Assembly (NCBI RefSeq): GCF_016597785.1
Contig: NZ_JAENJG010000001.1
Coordinates: 1,178,001-1,242,000, forward strand
Reading direction: 5' to 3'
DNA from: Leucobacter sp. L43
GTDB taxonomy: Bacteria; Actinomycetota; Actinomycetes; Actinomycetales; Microbacteriaceae
Length of the DNA: 64,000 bases
Positions 17,517 through 27,776 of this stretch are shown piece after piece. The first letter of the stretch is position 1. Each line of letters starts with the position of its first letter. Both the position numbers and the translations under genes were made by a program. Below the pieces are notes generated by a model, which worked only from the letters and a program-made list of their open reading frames with translations, had not been told where the DNA came from and searched no databases.

Positions 17517-18283
17517 AGTTCGAAGACCTGCAGGGCCGCACAGCTGTCGTCACCGGCGGCGGACGCGGCCTCGGCTACTCGCTCGCGGAGGCGCTCGCGG
17601 GGCAGGGTGCGAATGTCGCACTGCTCGATGTGCTCCCCGACGTCGACGCGACGGCTGTCGCTCTCGGCGAGCGATTCGGCGTGCAGGCAGTCGGCATCCA
17701 CACCGACGTCACCGACCCCGAGCAGATCAGCGCGGCGTTCGACCGGATCGGCGCTGCCGTCGGCACCCCCCAGATTCTGCTCACGGCCGCCGGCATCACC
17801 CTGCTCGAAGCCGCCGTCGATATCGACCCGGCACAGTGGCGCCGAGTGCAGTCGATCAACGTCGACGGAACCTTCTTCGTGGCCCAGGAGTTCGCGCGAC
17901 GGGTCCTGGCCGAGGGACTCGCGGGCTCTGCGATCCTCGTCTCGTCGATGTCCGCGAAGATCGTCAACGTGCCGCAGCAGCAGACGGCGTACAACACGTC
18001 GAAGGCCGCCGTGGACCACCTCACGAAGTCGCTCGCCGTGGAGTGGGCCGCTGCAGGTATTCGCGTCAACGCCATCTCCCCGGGCTACTTCCTCTCCGAC
18101 ATGACGAAGCAGTTCACCGAGAGCAACCCGGAGCTCGCCGCCGAGTGGACGTCGCGCATTCCGATCGGCCGCATGGGCGACCCCAGTGACCTGCATGGGC
18201 TCGTCGCCTACCTCGCATCCGACGCGTCCTCCTACCTCACCGCCCAGTCGATCGTCATCGACGGCGGATACACCGCGCTGTGA
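17513..18283 (+). CDS. SDR-family sugar/polyol dehydrogenase
   Basis: A 256-residue classical SDR. TGGGRGLG (cofactor binding), VSSMSAK (catalytic Ser), and YNTSKAAVDHLTKSLAVEW (Tyr/Lys) are intact; the C-terminus is YLTAQSIVIDGGYTAL. The sequence closely parallels the SDR at 6764-7522, including the shared HLTKSLAVEWA block, so they may be duplicates with different substrates (for example D-arabitol, sorbitol or xylitol). GAAGGAG precedes the start, which overlaps the regulator stop; the stop overlaps the start of the kinase gene by GTGA. With PfkB it could make fructose from a hexitol and then phosphorylate it. Confidence 0.9.
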   Translation: MKFEDLQGRTAVVTGGGRGLGYSLAEALAGQGANVALLDVLPDVDATAVALGERFGVQAVGIHTDVTDPEQISAAFDRIGAAVGTPQILLTAAGITLLEAAVDIDPAQWRRVQSINVDGTFFVAQEFARRVLAEGLAGSAILVSSMSAKIVNVPQQQTAYNTSKAAVDHLTKSLAVEWAAAGIRVNAISPGYFLSDMTKQFTESNPELAAEWTSRIPIGRMGDPSDLHGLVAYLASDASSYLTAQSIVIDGGYTAL

Positions 18284-19221
18284 AGCACGCGACGACCGGG
18301 GCGCCGCGCGCGCTCGTCTTCGGCGAGGCGCTCGTCGACGTCATCGACGGCGCCGCGTTTCCCGGGGGTTCGCCTCTGAACGTCGCCGTCGGCCTGAGCC
18401 GGCTCGGCGTTGCCACGACGCTGGCCACCCGGTTCGGCGACGACGCGCACGGCGCGCAGATCGCCGATCATCTGCGCGCCTCCGACGTCTCGTTCGCCGA
18501 GCCCGTACCAGGCGCGGAGACCTCTCGTGCCGAGGTGACGCTCGACGCCACCGGGCAGGCGCAGTACCGCTTCGTGCTCGACTCGGAACTCCCGACGACT
18601 CCGCTCGACGGCATCGGCCTCGTGCACACGGGCTCGCTCGGCGCGGTGCTGACACCCGGCGCTGCCACCGTCGCGGCCGCATTCGACGATCCAGGATCGC
18701 GGCTGCGCAGCTACGACCCGAACATCCGCCCCGATCTCATGAAGGATCACGGCGCGACGCTCGACCAGGTCGAGGGCCTCGCCGCGCGGAGCCACATCGT
18801 GAAGATGAGTGATGAAGATGCGGAATGGCTCTACCCCGGGCAGGACCTCGATGCAGTGCTCGCACGCATGGTCGCTCTCGGCGCGTCCCTCGCCGTCGTC
18901 ACGCGTGGTGCGGCCGGTTGCATCGCACGGTTCGCCGACAGCCGCGCCGCTGCCCCCGCGGATCGAGTGGCGGTGGTCGACACGGTCGGCGCAGGCGATT
19001 CGTTCATGGCCGCGCTCCTCGCGGCCGTGCTCGACGGTCCGCTCGCCGCTTCCCTGCTCGCGGGTGATCCGCCCGCACCGCACGACGTCGAGCACGCGCT
19101 GCAGTTCGCCGCACGAGCGGCGGGCATCACCGCCTCTCGCGCTGGTGCCAATCCGCCGTGGACGCGCGAACTCGCAGGCGAGGCGCATGCAGAGCCCGCC
19201 ACATTTCCAGCCACTTCATAG
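18280..19221 (+). CDS. PfkB-family sugar kinase (fructokinase-like)
   Basis: A 313-residue ribokinase/PfkB-family kinase. The N-terminal GGSPLNVAVGLSRLG glycine motif and the C-terminal DTVGAGDSFMAALL with the catalytic GAGD Asp are intact; ATP-site residues follow ATRGAAGC-like VVTRGAAG. Fructokinases of Actinobacteria have this length and the GEALVD start. Translation would begin at a GTG overlapping the SDR stop (GTGA). It probably phosphorylates the ketose formed by the SDR, giving fructose-6-P or a related ketose phosphate. The reading GTG start is forced by the overlap; no separate ribosome binding site is seen. Confidence 0.88.
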   Translation: MKHATTGAPRALVFGEALVDVIDGAAFPGGSPLNVAVGLSRLGVATTLATRFGDDAHGAQIADHLRASDVSFAEPVPGAETSRAEVTLDATGQAQYRFVLDSELPTTPLDGIGLVHTGSLGAVLTPGAATVAAAFDDPGSRLRSYDPNIRPDLMKDHGATLDQVEGLAARSHIVKMSDEDAEWLYPGQDLDAVLARMVALGASLAVVTRGAAGCIARFADSRAAAPADRVAVVDTVGAGDSFMAALLAAVLDGPLAASLLAGDPPAPHDVEHALQFAARAAGITASRAGANPPWTRELAGEAHAEPATFPATS

Positions 19222-19243
19222 CAAACCATCAGAGACTGGGTGC

Positions 19244-19945
19244 ATGAACACTCAGCCAAAAGGACCCCGGATTCTCATCGTCGATGACGAGCCCAGCATC
19301 CGCGAGCTGCTCAGCACGAGCCTCCGCTTCGCCGGGTTCGGCGTTCGCGCGGTCGGCAACGGCGCGCAGACGATCTCAGCGGTGCTCGAGGAGGAACCCG
19401 ACCTCATCGTGCTCGACGTGATGCTGCCCGACATGAACGGCTTCAGCGTGACCAAGCGCCTGCGATCCGCGGGCTACACCGCGCCGATCATCTTCCTCAC
19501 CGCAAAGGATGACACGGAGGACAAGGTCGAAGGCCTCACGGTCGGCGGCGACGACTACGTCACGAAGCCATTCAGCCTCGACGAGATCATCGCCCGCATC
19601 AAGGCCGTGCTGCGCCGCACGATCCAGGAAGACGAGGATTCGGTGCTCAGCGTCGGCCCCATCACGATGGATCAGGACACGCACGAAGTGACCGTGCAGG
19701 GCGCGTCGGTCGAGCTCTCCCCCACCGAGTTCAAGCTGCTCCGCTACCTCATGCAGAACGCGAACCGAGTGCTCTCGAAGGCTCAGATCCTCGACCACGT
19801 CTGGGAGTACGACTTCAACGGCGATGCCGGCATCGTCGAGTCCTACATCTCGTACCTGCGACGCAAGCTCGATCCGCTGACCGAAGAGTCGCTGATCCAG
19901 ACGAAGCGCGGCTTCGGGTACATGCTGAAGACCGAAGTCAAGTAG
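19244..19945 (+). CDS. OmpR-family response regulator (TrcR-like)
   Basis: A 233-residue regulator. The receiver domain has the acidic pair D14-D15, the phospho-acceptor D58 in LIVLDVMLPD, T86 and K108 in VTKPF; the C-terminal winged helix begins near residue 135 and ends with VRRK-like YLRRKLDP and KRGFGYMLK. It pairs with the sensor kinase one base downstream and resembles the TrcR/TcrX group of actinobacteria. The ribosome binding site is weak (GAGACTGGG). It starts just 22 bases after the fructokinase stop, so read-through from the sugar operon is possible, but the function is probably unrelated. Confidence 0.92.
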   Translation: MNTQPKGPRILIVDDEPSIRELLSTSLRFAGFGVRAVGNGAQTISAVLEEEPDLIVLDVMLPDMNGFSVTKRLRSAGYTAPIIFLTAKDDTEDKVEGLTVGGDDYVTKPFSLDEIIARIKAVLRRTIQEDEDSVLSVGPITMDQDTHEVTVQGASVELSPTEFKLLRYLMQNANRVLSKAQILDHVWEYDFNGDAGIVESYISYLRRKLDPLTEESLIQTKRGFGYMLKTEVK

Positions 19946-19946
19946 C

Positions 19947-21443
19947 GTGGCTCGGCCCAACTGGTCGGAGCGTTGGGCCGACGTCTCGCTGCGGGCGAAG
20001 ATCACCGGCGTCACGGTCTTCATCCTGTTCCTCGGGCTCATCGTGGCGGGCGTCGGCACCCTCGCTGTGCTCCACCCCATGCTCACTGCGAATCAGACGC
20101 AGGCGCTCGAACGCCTCCGCGAGAATCCGACGCCGGCGCTGCGCCCCTACGCGAACTTCAACGGACTGACGCCCGAAGACATTACGCAGGCGCCCAGCGG
20201 GTACTACGTCGCGTTGCTCGACGCCGACGGCAACGTGATTCGCGACAACACGCGAGATCAAGATCGAAAAACGCTGCCCCAGGTCACGGGCATCACGCTC
20301 GACGACGTCATGTCGCAGTACGAGTCCGCACTCGTCGGACTGCGCGCTGCCGACGGCGTCAAATGGAACGCGATCGTCAAACCGATCTATCAGGAGGGGC
20401 AGGCTGCTGGCACGCTGCTCATCGCCTCTTCCACGGCACCGGTCACCCAGACGGTTGCGCAGTACATCATCATCTTCACCGGGTTCGGCATCGCCGTCAT
20501 CCTGCTCGGCGCCGCACTCACCCGACTGCTCGTCACTGCCACCTTCCTTCCACTCGCGGAGGTCGAGCGCACGGCGCTCGAGATCGCACGCGGCGATTAT
20601 TCCAAGCGCATCATGATCTCGAGTCCCCATACCGAGGTGGGGCACCTGGGCCAGTCGCTGAACATCATGCTCGATCGTCTCGACGGGTCACTGGAAGACC
20701 AGGCGCGCACGATCGAGCGCATGCGCCGGTTCATCGGGGATGCGAGCCACGAACTCCGCACCCCGCTCGTCTCGGTGCGCGGGTACGCCGAGCTCTATCG
20801 GATGGGTGCGTTGCAGGAGGAGGAGAACGTCGCCCAGGCGATGGAGCGCATCGAGAAAGAGGCGATCCGCATGACCTCGCTCGTCGAGGATCTGCTGGCG
20901 CTCGCCCGCCTCGATGAACGGCGGCCGCTCGCGCTTGCGACGCTTCCGCTCAACAAGCTCGCCACCGACGCGGCGCTCGATGCGCGGGCACAAGCGCCTG
21001 ACCGCGAGGTCGCCGTGATCACGGATCCCGCGGAGCCCGCGGTCATCGGTGACGAGCACAAGGTGCGGCAGCTCATGACCAACCTGCTCGGCAATGCCAT
21101 GCGGCACACACCGGACGGCGGCCCGATCGAGCTCGTCGTCTCCAGCCCCGAACCTGCGCCCGGTGCGAAGTCGTTCACGCGTTTCGAGATCGTCGACCAC
21201 GGCGAGGGCGTTCCTGAGCAGATCCGGGACAAGATCTTCGGCCGCTTCTGGCGCGCGGACACCTCCCGCAATCGTGAGACCGGCGGTTCCGGCCTGGGCC
21301 TCGCCATCGTGAAGTCCATCGTCGACGCGCACGGCGGCACGGTCAGCGTGCATGAGACGCCCGGCGGCGGGGCGACCTTCCGGGTCGATCTGCCAAGCGC
21401 GGAGGCCTCCGACGACACGGTCCCGGTACCGCGTCTCACCTGA
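19947..21443 (+). CDS. HAMP-type sensor histidine kinase (TrcS-like)
   Basis: A 498-residue membrane kinase. A first transmembrane segment lies at about 21-43, an extracytoplasmic sensor to about 170, a second segment at about 172-194, then HAMP. The HisKA box is FIGDASHELRTPLVSVRGY with the phospho-accepting His; the ATPase domain has the N box NLLGNAMRHTPDGG, G1 DHGEGVP, F box FGRFWRAD and G2 GGSGLGLAIVK. It starts at a GTG one base after the response-regulator stop. The sensor has no recognised ligand-binding domain. The partner is clear; the signal is unknown. Confidence 0.92.
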   Translation: MARPNWSERWADVSLRAKITGVTVFILFLGLIVAGVGTLAVLHPMLTANQTQALERLRENPTPALRPYANFNGLTPEDITQAPSGYYVALLDADGNVIRDNTRDQDRKTLPQVTGITLDDVMSQYESALVGLRAADGVKWNAIVKPIYQEGQAAGTLLIASSTAPVTQTVAQYIIIFTGFGIAVILLGAALTRLLVTATFLPLAEVERTALEIARGDYSKRIMISSPHTEVGHLGQSLNIMLDRLDGSLEDQARTIERMRRFIGDASHELRTPLVSVRGYAELYRMGALQEEENVAQAMERIEKEAIRMTSLVEDLLALARLDERRPLALATLPLNKLATDAALDARAQAPDREVAVITDPAEPAVIGDEHKVRQLMTNLLGNAMRHTPDGGPIELVVSSPEPAPGAKSFTRFEIVDHGEGVPEQIRDKIFGRFWRADTSRNRETGGSGLGLAIVKSIVDAHGGTVSVHETPGGGATFRVDLPSAEASDDTVPVPRLT

Positions 21444-21871
21444 CCCGCTTCCGCGCTCGCAGCCGCGGGTGCTTCCACGTGCGCCTAGTGCGGTCGCCCG
21501 CCTCTTACGGCCGTGCGCCTCGAGCAGCCGCGCGTCCAGCAATGGATCCCGAGTGGTGCGGAGCGTATCCTCCGTACCGGCTCCGCTCTGCCCAGGACCG
21601 CCGGCGCGATGACGTTCGGTCCGTATGCTCATAGCTCCATCGTGGTCGCTGTCTGCATCGGTCTCCCGTTCGAGGAGCGCGTCTGCAAGCAATACGGCGA
21701 AATGACCGAGAGCCACAGCACCTGTGAGCGAATGACGCCCTGCGCGGTGCCGACCCCGTGGCGCAGCGATCGCCGCACCCAACATCTCTGTTGCGCTCGC
21801 GCAGTGGATTCCGTGTGGCGCAGTGCGCGATTTCAAGATGCGTCCGCTGGTGACCGGACCCCCGCGACACG
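21444..21871. other. Non-coding gap between the sensor kinase gene and the groEL terminator
   Basis: About 430 bases with no credible gene. Open frames on both strands exist but their translations are rich in Arg, Cys and Ser, lack domains and have no ribosome binding site. Base composition looks lower in GC around 21620-21740 than in the neighbouring genes. No tRNA or clear repeat was found. Confidence 0.5.
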
Positions 21872-21909
21872 CGAACAGGGGCCGCGTCCGAAGACGCGAC
21901 CCCTGTTCG
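21872..21909 (-). terminator. groEL terminator
   Basis: A perfect 17-bp inverted repeat (arms 21872-21888 and 21893-21909) with a 4-base loop reading TTCG on the minus strand, 25 bases after the groEL stop. The very stable TTCG tetraloop stem is typical of actinobacterial terminators without a T-run. Confidence 0.85.
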
Positions 21910-21934
21910 GGTATCTCTGTTGGAGGCTGAGGAC

Positions 21935-23655
<1,721 letters not shown>

Positions 23656-23660
23656 CACTC

Positions 23661-23689
23661 ATTTTGGCACTCTGACCGGGCGAGTGCAA
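23661..23689 (-). promoter_or_regulatory. groEL promoter
   Basis: On the minus strand TTGCAC (complement of 23684-23689) and CAAAAT (complement of 23661-23666) are separated by exactly 17 bases, a housekeeping-sigma pattern embedded in the CIRCE pair. Confidence 0.7.
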
Positions 23690-23690
23690 G
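23664..23690 (-). promoter_or_regulatory. CIRCE operator 2, degenerate (HrcA)
   Basis: TTGGCACTC (23664-23672), 9-base spacer, GAGTGCAAG (23682-23690). Each arm departs slightly from consensus but the 9-9-9 architecture is kept, and it covers both promoter hexamers of groEL. Confidence 0.8.
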
Positions 23691-23742
23691 CGTGTCTGCT
23701 CGCGCGCAGCGAACAACGCGGGAATGGTCCCCGCCCCGCAGG

Positions 23743-24585
23743 TCAGCCCGAGATCGAGCCGCCCACTGCGGGGTCGCTCGGCGGGATCGTCGCCGGGTCG
23801 GTGGGCAGACCGGTCGCCGGATCGATCGGGAAGCCCGTCGTCGGGTCGATGTCCCATCCGGTCGCCGGGTCGATGTCGAGACCCGTCGTCGGGTTGATCT
23901 GCAGACCCGTCTCGGGATTCGTCTCGGGTTCCGGTGCACCGTCGGCATCGGCATCGGCATCGGTCGCGTTATCGGCGGAGCCGTCGGTGATCTCAGCGGC
24001 CTCTTCGAGGCCCGGTCCCTTGTAGTCCGCGCCCAGAAGCACGACCAGACGCACTCCGTACGATTCGTACTCGGTCGACGTGTACGTCGAGACGCCGCCC
24101 AGCTTCTCGGCGAGGCCGGCGGCGGCGGCGGCATCGTCGGGGTTCGAGTAGAACACGGCGGAGATCGCGACATCGGTCGTCTCCGCGCTCCCCGAGAACT
24201 GAATCTTGCCCCACTGCTCGGTCGTGACGATCGCGTCGAGCGCCGCCGCGAGATTCTCCGTCGGGGTTCCATTGAGGATCGCGATCGTCGCCTCGGGATC
24301 GAGCTCTGCCTTGACGGTCGGCGCCGCTGAACCGGAGGAGTCCCCGGAGGAGGCGAGCGGCAGCTTGCCGGTGGCGCCGATGCTCTGCACGGCGAGGATG
24401 CCGGCGGTCGTGAGCAGGGCGAACCCGAGCAGACCGGCGATCAGGTACTGCCAGACGTATCGTGGGCGCGCGGTGACGCGGTGCGCTCCGATCCGACCCG
24501 TGTGATGCACGCGGTCGAATCGATCCTCGGGGTATGACTGACGGGCCGAGGGACTCTTCGTCCCTGCTTCGGTCGGTCGCGCCAC
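23743..24585 (-). CDS. LytR C-terminal-domain protein with octapeptide repeats
   Basis: A 280-residue membrane-anchored protein. Residues 1-45 are cytoplasmic and basic; one transmembrane helix lies at about 46-68; a LytR_C domain follows (IAILNGTPTENLAAALDAI to VVLLGADY, about residues 100-190), a fold found attached to LytR-CpsA-Psr cell wall ligases but here stand-alone. The C-terminal third is acidic and ends in seven consecutive 8-residue units of the form D/N-P-x-T-G-x-x-I (about residues 223-278). It lies between the groEL control region and the heme transporter genes, both unrelated. Function is unknown; a cell-envelope role is inferred from the domain. Confidence 0.8.
   Translation of the reverse strand: MARPTEAGTKSPSARQSYPEDRFDRVHHTGRIGAHRVTARPRYVWQYLIAGLLGFALLTTAGILAVQSIGATGKLPLASSGDSSGSAAPTVKAELDPEATIAILNGTPTENLAAALDAIVTTEQWGKIQFSGSAETTDVAISAVFYSNPDDAAAAAGLAEKLGGVSTYTSTEYESYGVRLVVLLGADYKGPGLEEAAEITDGSADNATDADADADGAPEPETNPETGLQINPTTGLDIDPATGWDIDPTTGFPIDPATGLPTDPATIPPSDPAVGGSISG
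23752..23919 (-). repeat. 24-bp coding repeat, seven units
   Basis: Encodes the consecutive units NPETGLQI, NPTTGLDI, DPATGWDI, DPTTGFPI, DPATGLPT, DPATIPPS and DPAVGGSI at the C-terminus of the LytR_C protein. Unit length is constant at 8 codons. Confidence 0.85.
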
Positions 24586-24682
24586 GCGGTACCCCTTCAG
24601 ATGTCGCCGATATGCAGCAGAACTTGCGCACTGCGAGATTCTGCCACACTACCGTGGCAGACCTGCCAGAACGGTGACAGGA

Positions 24683-25495
24683 TCAGCGTTCTCGTCGCGG
24701 AATGACGATCGGTCTCCCGGTGTCGGGATCCTGCAGTACGCGCACGGGGGCCCCGTACACCTCGGCGATGCGGGCTTCGGTGAGCACCTCCCCCGGGGCG
24801 CCGCGGGCGACGAGCGCGCCATTGGCGAGGATGGCGACTTCGTCGGCGTACGCCCCGGCGAGCGACAGATCGTGCAGCACGACGATGACGGCTCTGCCGC
24901 GTTCGGCGAGCCCCCGTGCGATCTGCAGCACCGCCTCCTGGTGCTTCAGGTCGAGGGCTGCGGTCGGCTCATCCAGGAGCACGATCCGTGTCTCCTGGGC
25001 GAGCACGCGCGCCAGAGAGACTCGCGCTTTCTCACCGCCGGAGAGATGCGGAAATCCGCGCTGGGTCAGATGCCCGACGTCGGCCGCGGTCGTCGCATCG
25101 CGAATGGCTCGTTCGTCATCGTCTGCGTCCGGTGTCCCGATCCAGGGTGCGCGCCCCATGTCGATCACCTGCTGAGCGGTGAACGAGAACGCGACCTGAT
25201 TGGCCTGCAGCAGTACCGCGCGGGCACGTGCGAGGTCGCGGGCCGGCCAGCTTCCGAGACCCCGCCCGTCGAGAGCCACCGAACCGCTCGACGGAACGAT
25301 GTCGCCAGAGAGCACGCTGAGCAGGGTCGACTTCCCGGCACCGTTCGGGCCGACGAGGGCGAGCACTTCGCCGTATCGCACCGCCATCGTGACGTCGGTC
25401 AAGATCGGGACGGAACCGACGTGATAGCTCACGCCGTCCACCTGCTGGGCGACTGCGCCGGCTTGCTGCGAGACGGCGGGCTCCTCGACATTCAT
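24683..25495 (-). CDS. hmuV: Heme ABC transporter ATPase HmuV
   Basis: A 270-residue ATPase of the iron-siderophore/heme family that would drive heme import. Walker A GPNGAGKST near residue 49, the signature LSGGEKARVSLARVLAQ, Walker B VLLDEPTAALD and the switch His in VVLHDLSLA are intact. The gene order HtaA-HtaA-HmuT-HmuU-HmuV makes heme the likely substrate. The start overlaps the HmuU stop by ATGA. The N-terminal 20 residues are a Gln/Ala/Val-rich extension not needed by the fold, so an internal start is possible. Confidence 0.92.
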   Translation of the reverse strand: MNVEEPAVSQQAGAVAQQVDGVSYHVGSVPILTDVTMAVRYGEVLALVGPNGAGKSTLLSVLSGDIVPSSGSVALDGRGLGSWPARDLARARAVLLQANQVAFSFTAQQVIDMGRAPWIGTPDADDDERAIRDATTAADVGHLTQRGFPHLSGGEKARVSLARVLAQETRIVLLDEPTAALDLKHQEAVLQIARGLAERGRAVIVVLHDLSLAGAYADEVAILANGALVARGAPGEVLTEARIAEVYGAPVRVLQDPDTGRPIVIPRRER

Positions 25496-26562
25496 GCCCA
25501 GCCTCCCGAGCGACGACGGTTGCGACGGATGAGCCAGAAGAAGAACGGACCGCCGACGAGCGATGTCAGCATGCCGATGGGCAGATCCGCGCCGTCGACC
25601 AGTGTGCGTGCCAGGAGATCGGCGTAGATCAGCAGCACGGCTCCGCCCAGCAGTGAGCAGATGAGCAGCAGGCGGTGCGCGGGACCGAGGATCATGCGCA
25701 TGAGGTGGGGCACGACGAGGCCGACGAACGAGATGACGCCGACGAAGGCCACGCCGACGCCGGTCAGCAGCGCGACGAGCACGATCGACACGATGCGCAG
25801 TCGCTCGACACGCACCCCGAGGTGCGCTGCAGTGCGGTCCCCGAGCGAGAGGAGATCGTATTGCTGGGCGAACAGGATCGCGATGCAGGCGGCGACCGCG
25901 GCGACGACCGCCACGATACCGACTTCGTTCCACCTGGATCCGTTGAGCGAGCCGAGCTGCCAGAAGACGATCTGCTCGCGACTGGCGGTGTCTCCGATGA
26001 AGGTGAACAGCGCGAGGCCTGCACCGGCGAACGCGTTGATGGCAACGCCGGTGAGCAGCAGCGTGACGATCTCGGTGCGACCCTGCGCGCGTGCCGTCAG
26101 GTACACGATGAACGTCGCTGCGAGGCCGCCGAGGAAGGCGAAGATCGCGATCGTCCACCCGCCGAACGCGGTGATGCCGAGCGTGATCGACGCCGATGCG
26201 CCGAGCGCCGCACCTGACGAGACGCCGACCACACCGGGCTCGGCGAGCGGGTTCCCGAAGATCGCCTGCATGACGGCGCCGGCGACCGCCAGTGCGGCGC
26301 CGACGAGCAAGGACATCATGACGCGCGGGAAGCGGATCTGCCACAGCGTACGGTCCAGCAGCTCGTCGGTGGGAGCCCAGGAGTTGGCGATGCCGATCCG
26401 TCGCAGCACCGACCCGACGACCTCTGTCGGCCCGATCGAGAGCTGACCGAGCCCTGCCGAGAGGATGATGCCGACGATCACCAGGATCACGGCAGCGGTG
26501 ATGACGATGGCACCGCGGCCTGCACTGCGGCGGCCGAGGGTACTCGGTGTGGCGTTCGTCAC
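25492..26562 (-). CDS. hmuU: Heme ABC transporter permease HmuU (FecCD family)
   Basis: A 356-residue integral membrane protein with about nine to ten hydrophobic segments from residue 18. FecCD motifs are visible: RFPRVMMSLLVGAALAVAG, GNPLAEPGVVGVSSGAALGA and the coupling-helix region GVRVERLR, with FVGLVVPHLMR in the last third. It would form the channel for heme together with HmuV. A GTG start with AGAGAAAG upstream was used. A 100-base spacer with a GC palindrome separates it from hmuT. Confidence 0.92.
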   Translation of the reverse strand: MTNATPSTLGRRSAGRGAIVITAAVILVIVGIILSAGLGQLSIGPTEVVGSVLRRIGIANSWAPTDELLDRTLWQIRFPRVMMSLLVGAALAVAGAVMQAIFGNPLAEPGVVGVSSGAALGASASITLGITAFGGWTIAIFAFLGGLAATFIVYLTARAQGRTEIVTLLLTGVAINAFAGAGLALFTFIGDTASREQIVFWQLGSLNGSRWNEVGIVAVVAAVAACIAILFAQQYDLLSLGDRTAAHLGVRVERLRIVSIVLVALLTGVGVAFVGVISFVGLVVPHLMRMILGPAHRLLLICSLLGGAVLLIYADLLARTLVDGADLPIGMLTSLVGGPFFFWLIRRNRRRSGGWA

Positions 26563-26599
26563 GTGATGCTTTCTCTGCGCTGGTGAGTACCGCTGCGAC

Positions 26600-26611
26600 C
26601 CGGGGCCCCGG
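26600..26611. other. GC-rich palindrome between hmuT and hmuU
   Basis: The perfect palindrome CCGGGGCCCCGG lies in the 101-base gap (26563-26663) between hmuT and hmuU, and the sequence around it (26597-26617) is almost entirely G and C. It may form a hairpin that trims expression of the permease relative to the binding protein. Nothing else was seen in this gap. Confidence 0.35.
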
Positions 26612-26663
26612 GGCCGGCACGATCACCTATTGTATCGGCGTTCGCCGCGCCGGAGCGCGGCAG

Positions 26664-27776
26664 CTACTGACCTTCCGGCGCGTAGATGGCGCGCGCGAGC
26701 GCGTCGAGAATCTCGGCGGATCGCGGGCCGAACGAGAGCACCGTGCCGTCCTCCATGTCGACGAAGCGGCGGTGCTCGCCGGCGGTGGTCACGGCGATCG
26801 CGGGCTTCTCCTCGAGCAGCCCGTCGACGCCGCCGACCGATTCGATGCCGTGCGACATGACGAGAATGAGGTCTGGGTTCGCTTTTACGAGCGCCTCGTC
26901 GGTCATCGGTTTCATGCCGTCCCAGCCCATGTCGGTGGCGACGTCGACCCCGCCGACCGCCTCGATGAGCTGATCGGCCCCTGATTCCTTGCCGAAGAGG
27001 TAGTAGACGCCCGCCGATCCGCGAAGGTACACGAATGCGATGCGCAGCTTGTCGGCGGGGGTGCCGGGTGCGATCTCCGCGATCTCCGCGATCTTTGCCT
27101 CGACTTCGCTCGCGATGCGCTCGGCCAGCTGCTCGCCGGCTTCGGGGCTGCCGTAGATCGCGGCGACTTGACGGGCGAGCTCCTCGGCTCCCTCGAACGA
27201 CGGGTCGTTCTCGACGAAGACGACCTGGATGCCGACATCCTGCAATTGCTCGATGACGTCTCGCGGACCCACAGACCCGTCGGTCACCACGACGTCCGGA
27301 TGCAGGTCGATGATCGCCTCGGCGTTCACCGTGTGTCCCCCGCTCGTGACGCGAGGAAGGTCGGCCAGACTCTCGAGCGTGGTCGACTGGTCGACGCCGA
27401 CGAGGCTGTCGGCGAATCCGAGCCCTGCGATCGTCACGGAGATGTTGCCGCCGAGATCGGCCGCCACCACCTTGTCGGCCCGTTCGACCGTGACATCCGT
27501 GCTGGAGCCGTCGGTCGCGAACGAGGGTACGGTCGCCGGCAGCGACTGCACCGGATTCTCAGCCACGGGCTCGATGGTGGAGTGCTGCAGCACCGCCGTC
27601 GACGGGCCGACGTAGGCCTTGGGATCTTCGAGGGTCGCGAGCTCGGCGAGCGGTGTCGTCGACGCCGCGGCGGGCGCATCAGTGCCGGTCGAATCCGACG
27701 GAGCAGCACAGCCGGCGAGCAGCAGAGCCCCTGCGAGGAGGGCCGCGAAGCCGGCGGCGACGCGGTGGCGCATCAC
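26664..27776 (-). CDS. hmuT: Heme-binding lipoprotein HmuT
   Basis: A 370-residue substrate-binding lipoprotein with a signal peptide ending in LLAGC (Cys about residue 22) and a Peripla_BP_2 (TroA-like) fold: VVAADLGGNISVTIAGLGFADSLVG in lobe one, VTDGSVGPRDVIEQL, and SGADQLIEAVGG in lobe two. HmuT of Corynebacterium captures heme from HtaA-type surface proteins and hands it to HmuUV; the same order of genes is found here. Translation starts at adjacent GTG/ATG codons; the GTG overlaps the stop of the upstream HtaA gene. Which residues ligate heme cannot be assigned from this sequence alone. Confidence 0.9.
   Translation of the reverse strand: MMRHRVAAGFAALLAGALLLAGCAAPSDSTGTDAPAAASTTPLAELATLEDPKAYVGPSTAVLQHSTIEPVAENPVQSLPATVPSFATDGSSTDVTVERADKVVAADLGGNISVTIAGLGFADSLVGVDQSTTLESLADLPRVTSGGHTVNAEAIIDLHPDVVVTDGSVGPRDVIEQLQDVGIQVVFVENDPSFEGAEELARQVAAIYGSPEAGEQLAERIASEVEAKIAEIAEIAPGTPADKLRIAFVYLRGSAGVYYLFGKESGADQLIEAVGGVDVATDMGWDGMKPMTDEALVKANPDLILVMSHGIESVGGVDGLLEEKPAIAVTTAGEHRRFVDMEDGTVLSFGPRSAEILDALARAIYAPEGQ

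Noticed and set aside
23752..23919. LPxTG sortase signals in the repeat protein
   Set aside because: The units read DPATG or DPTTG, not LPxTG, and no hydrophobic segment with a basic tail follows; the only membrane helix is N-terminal.
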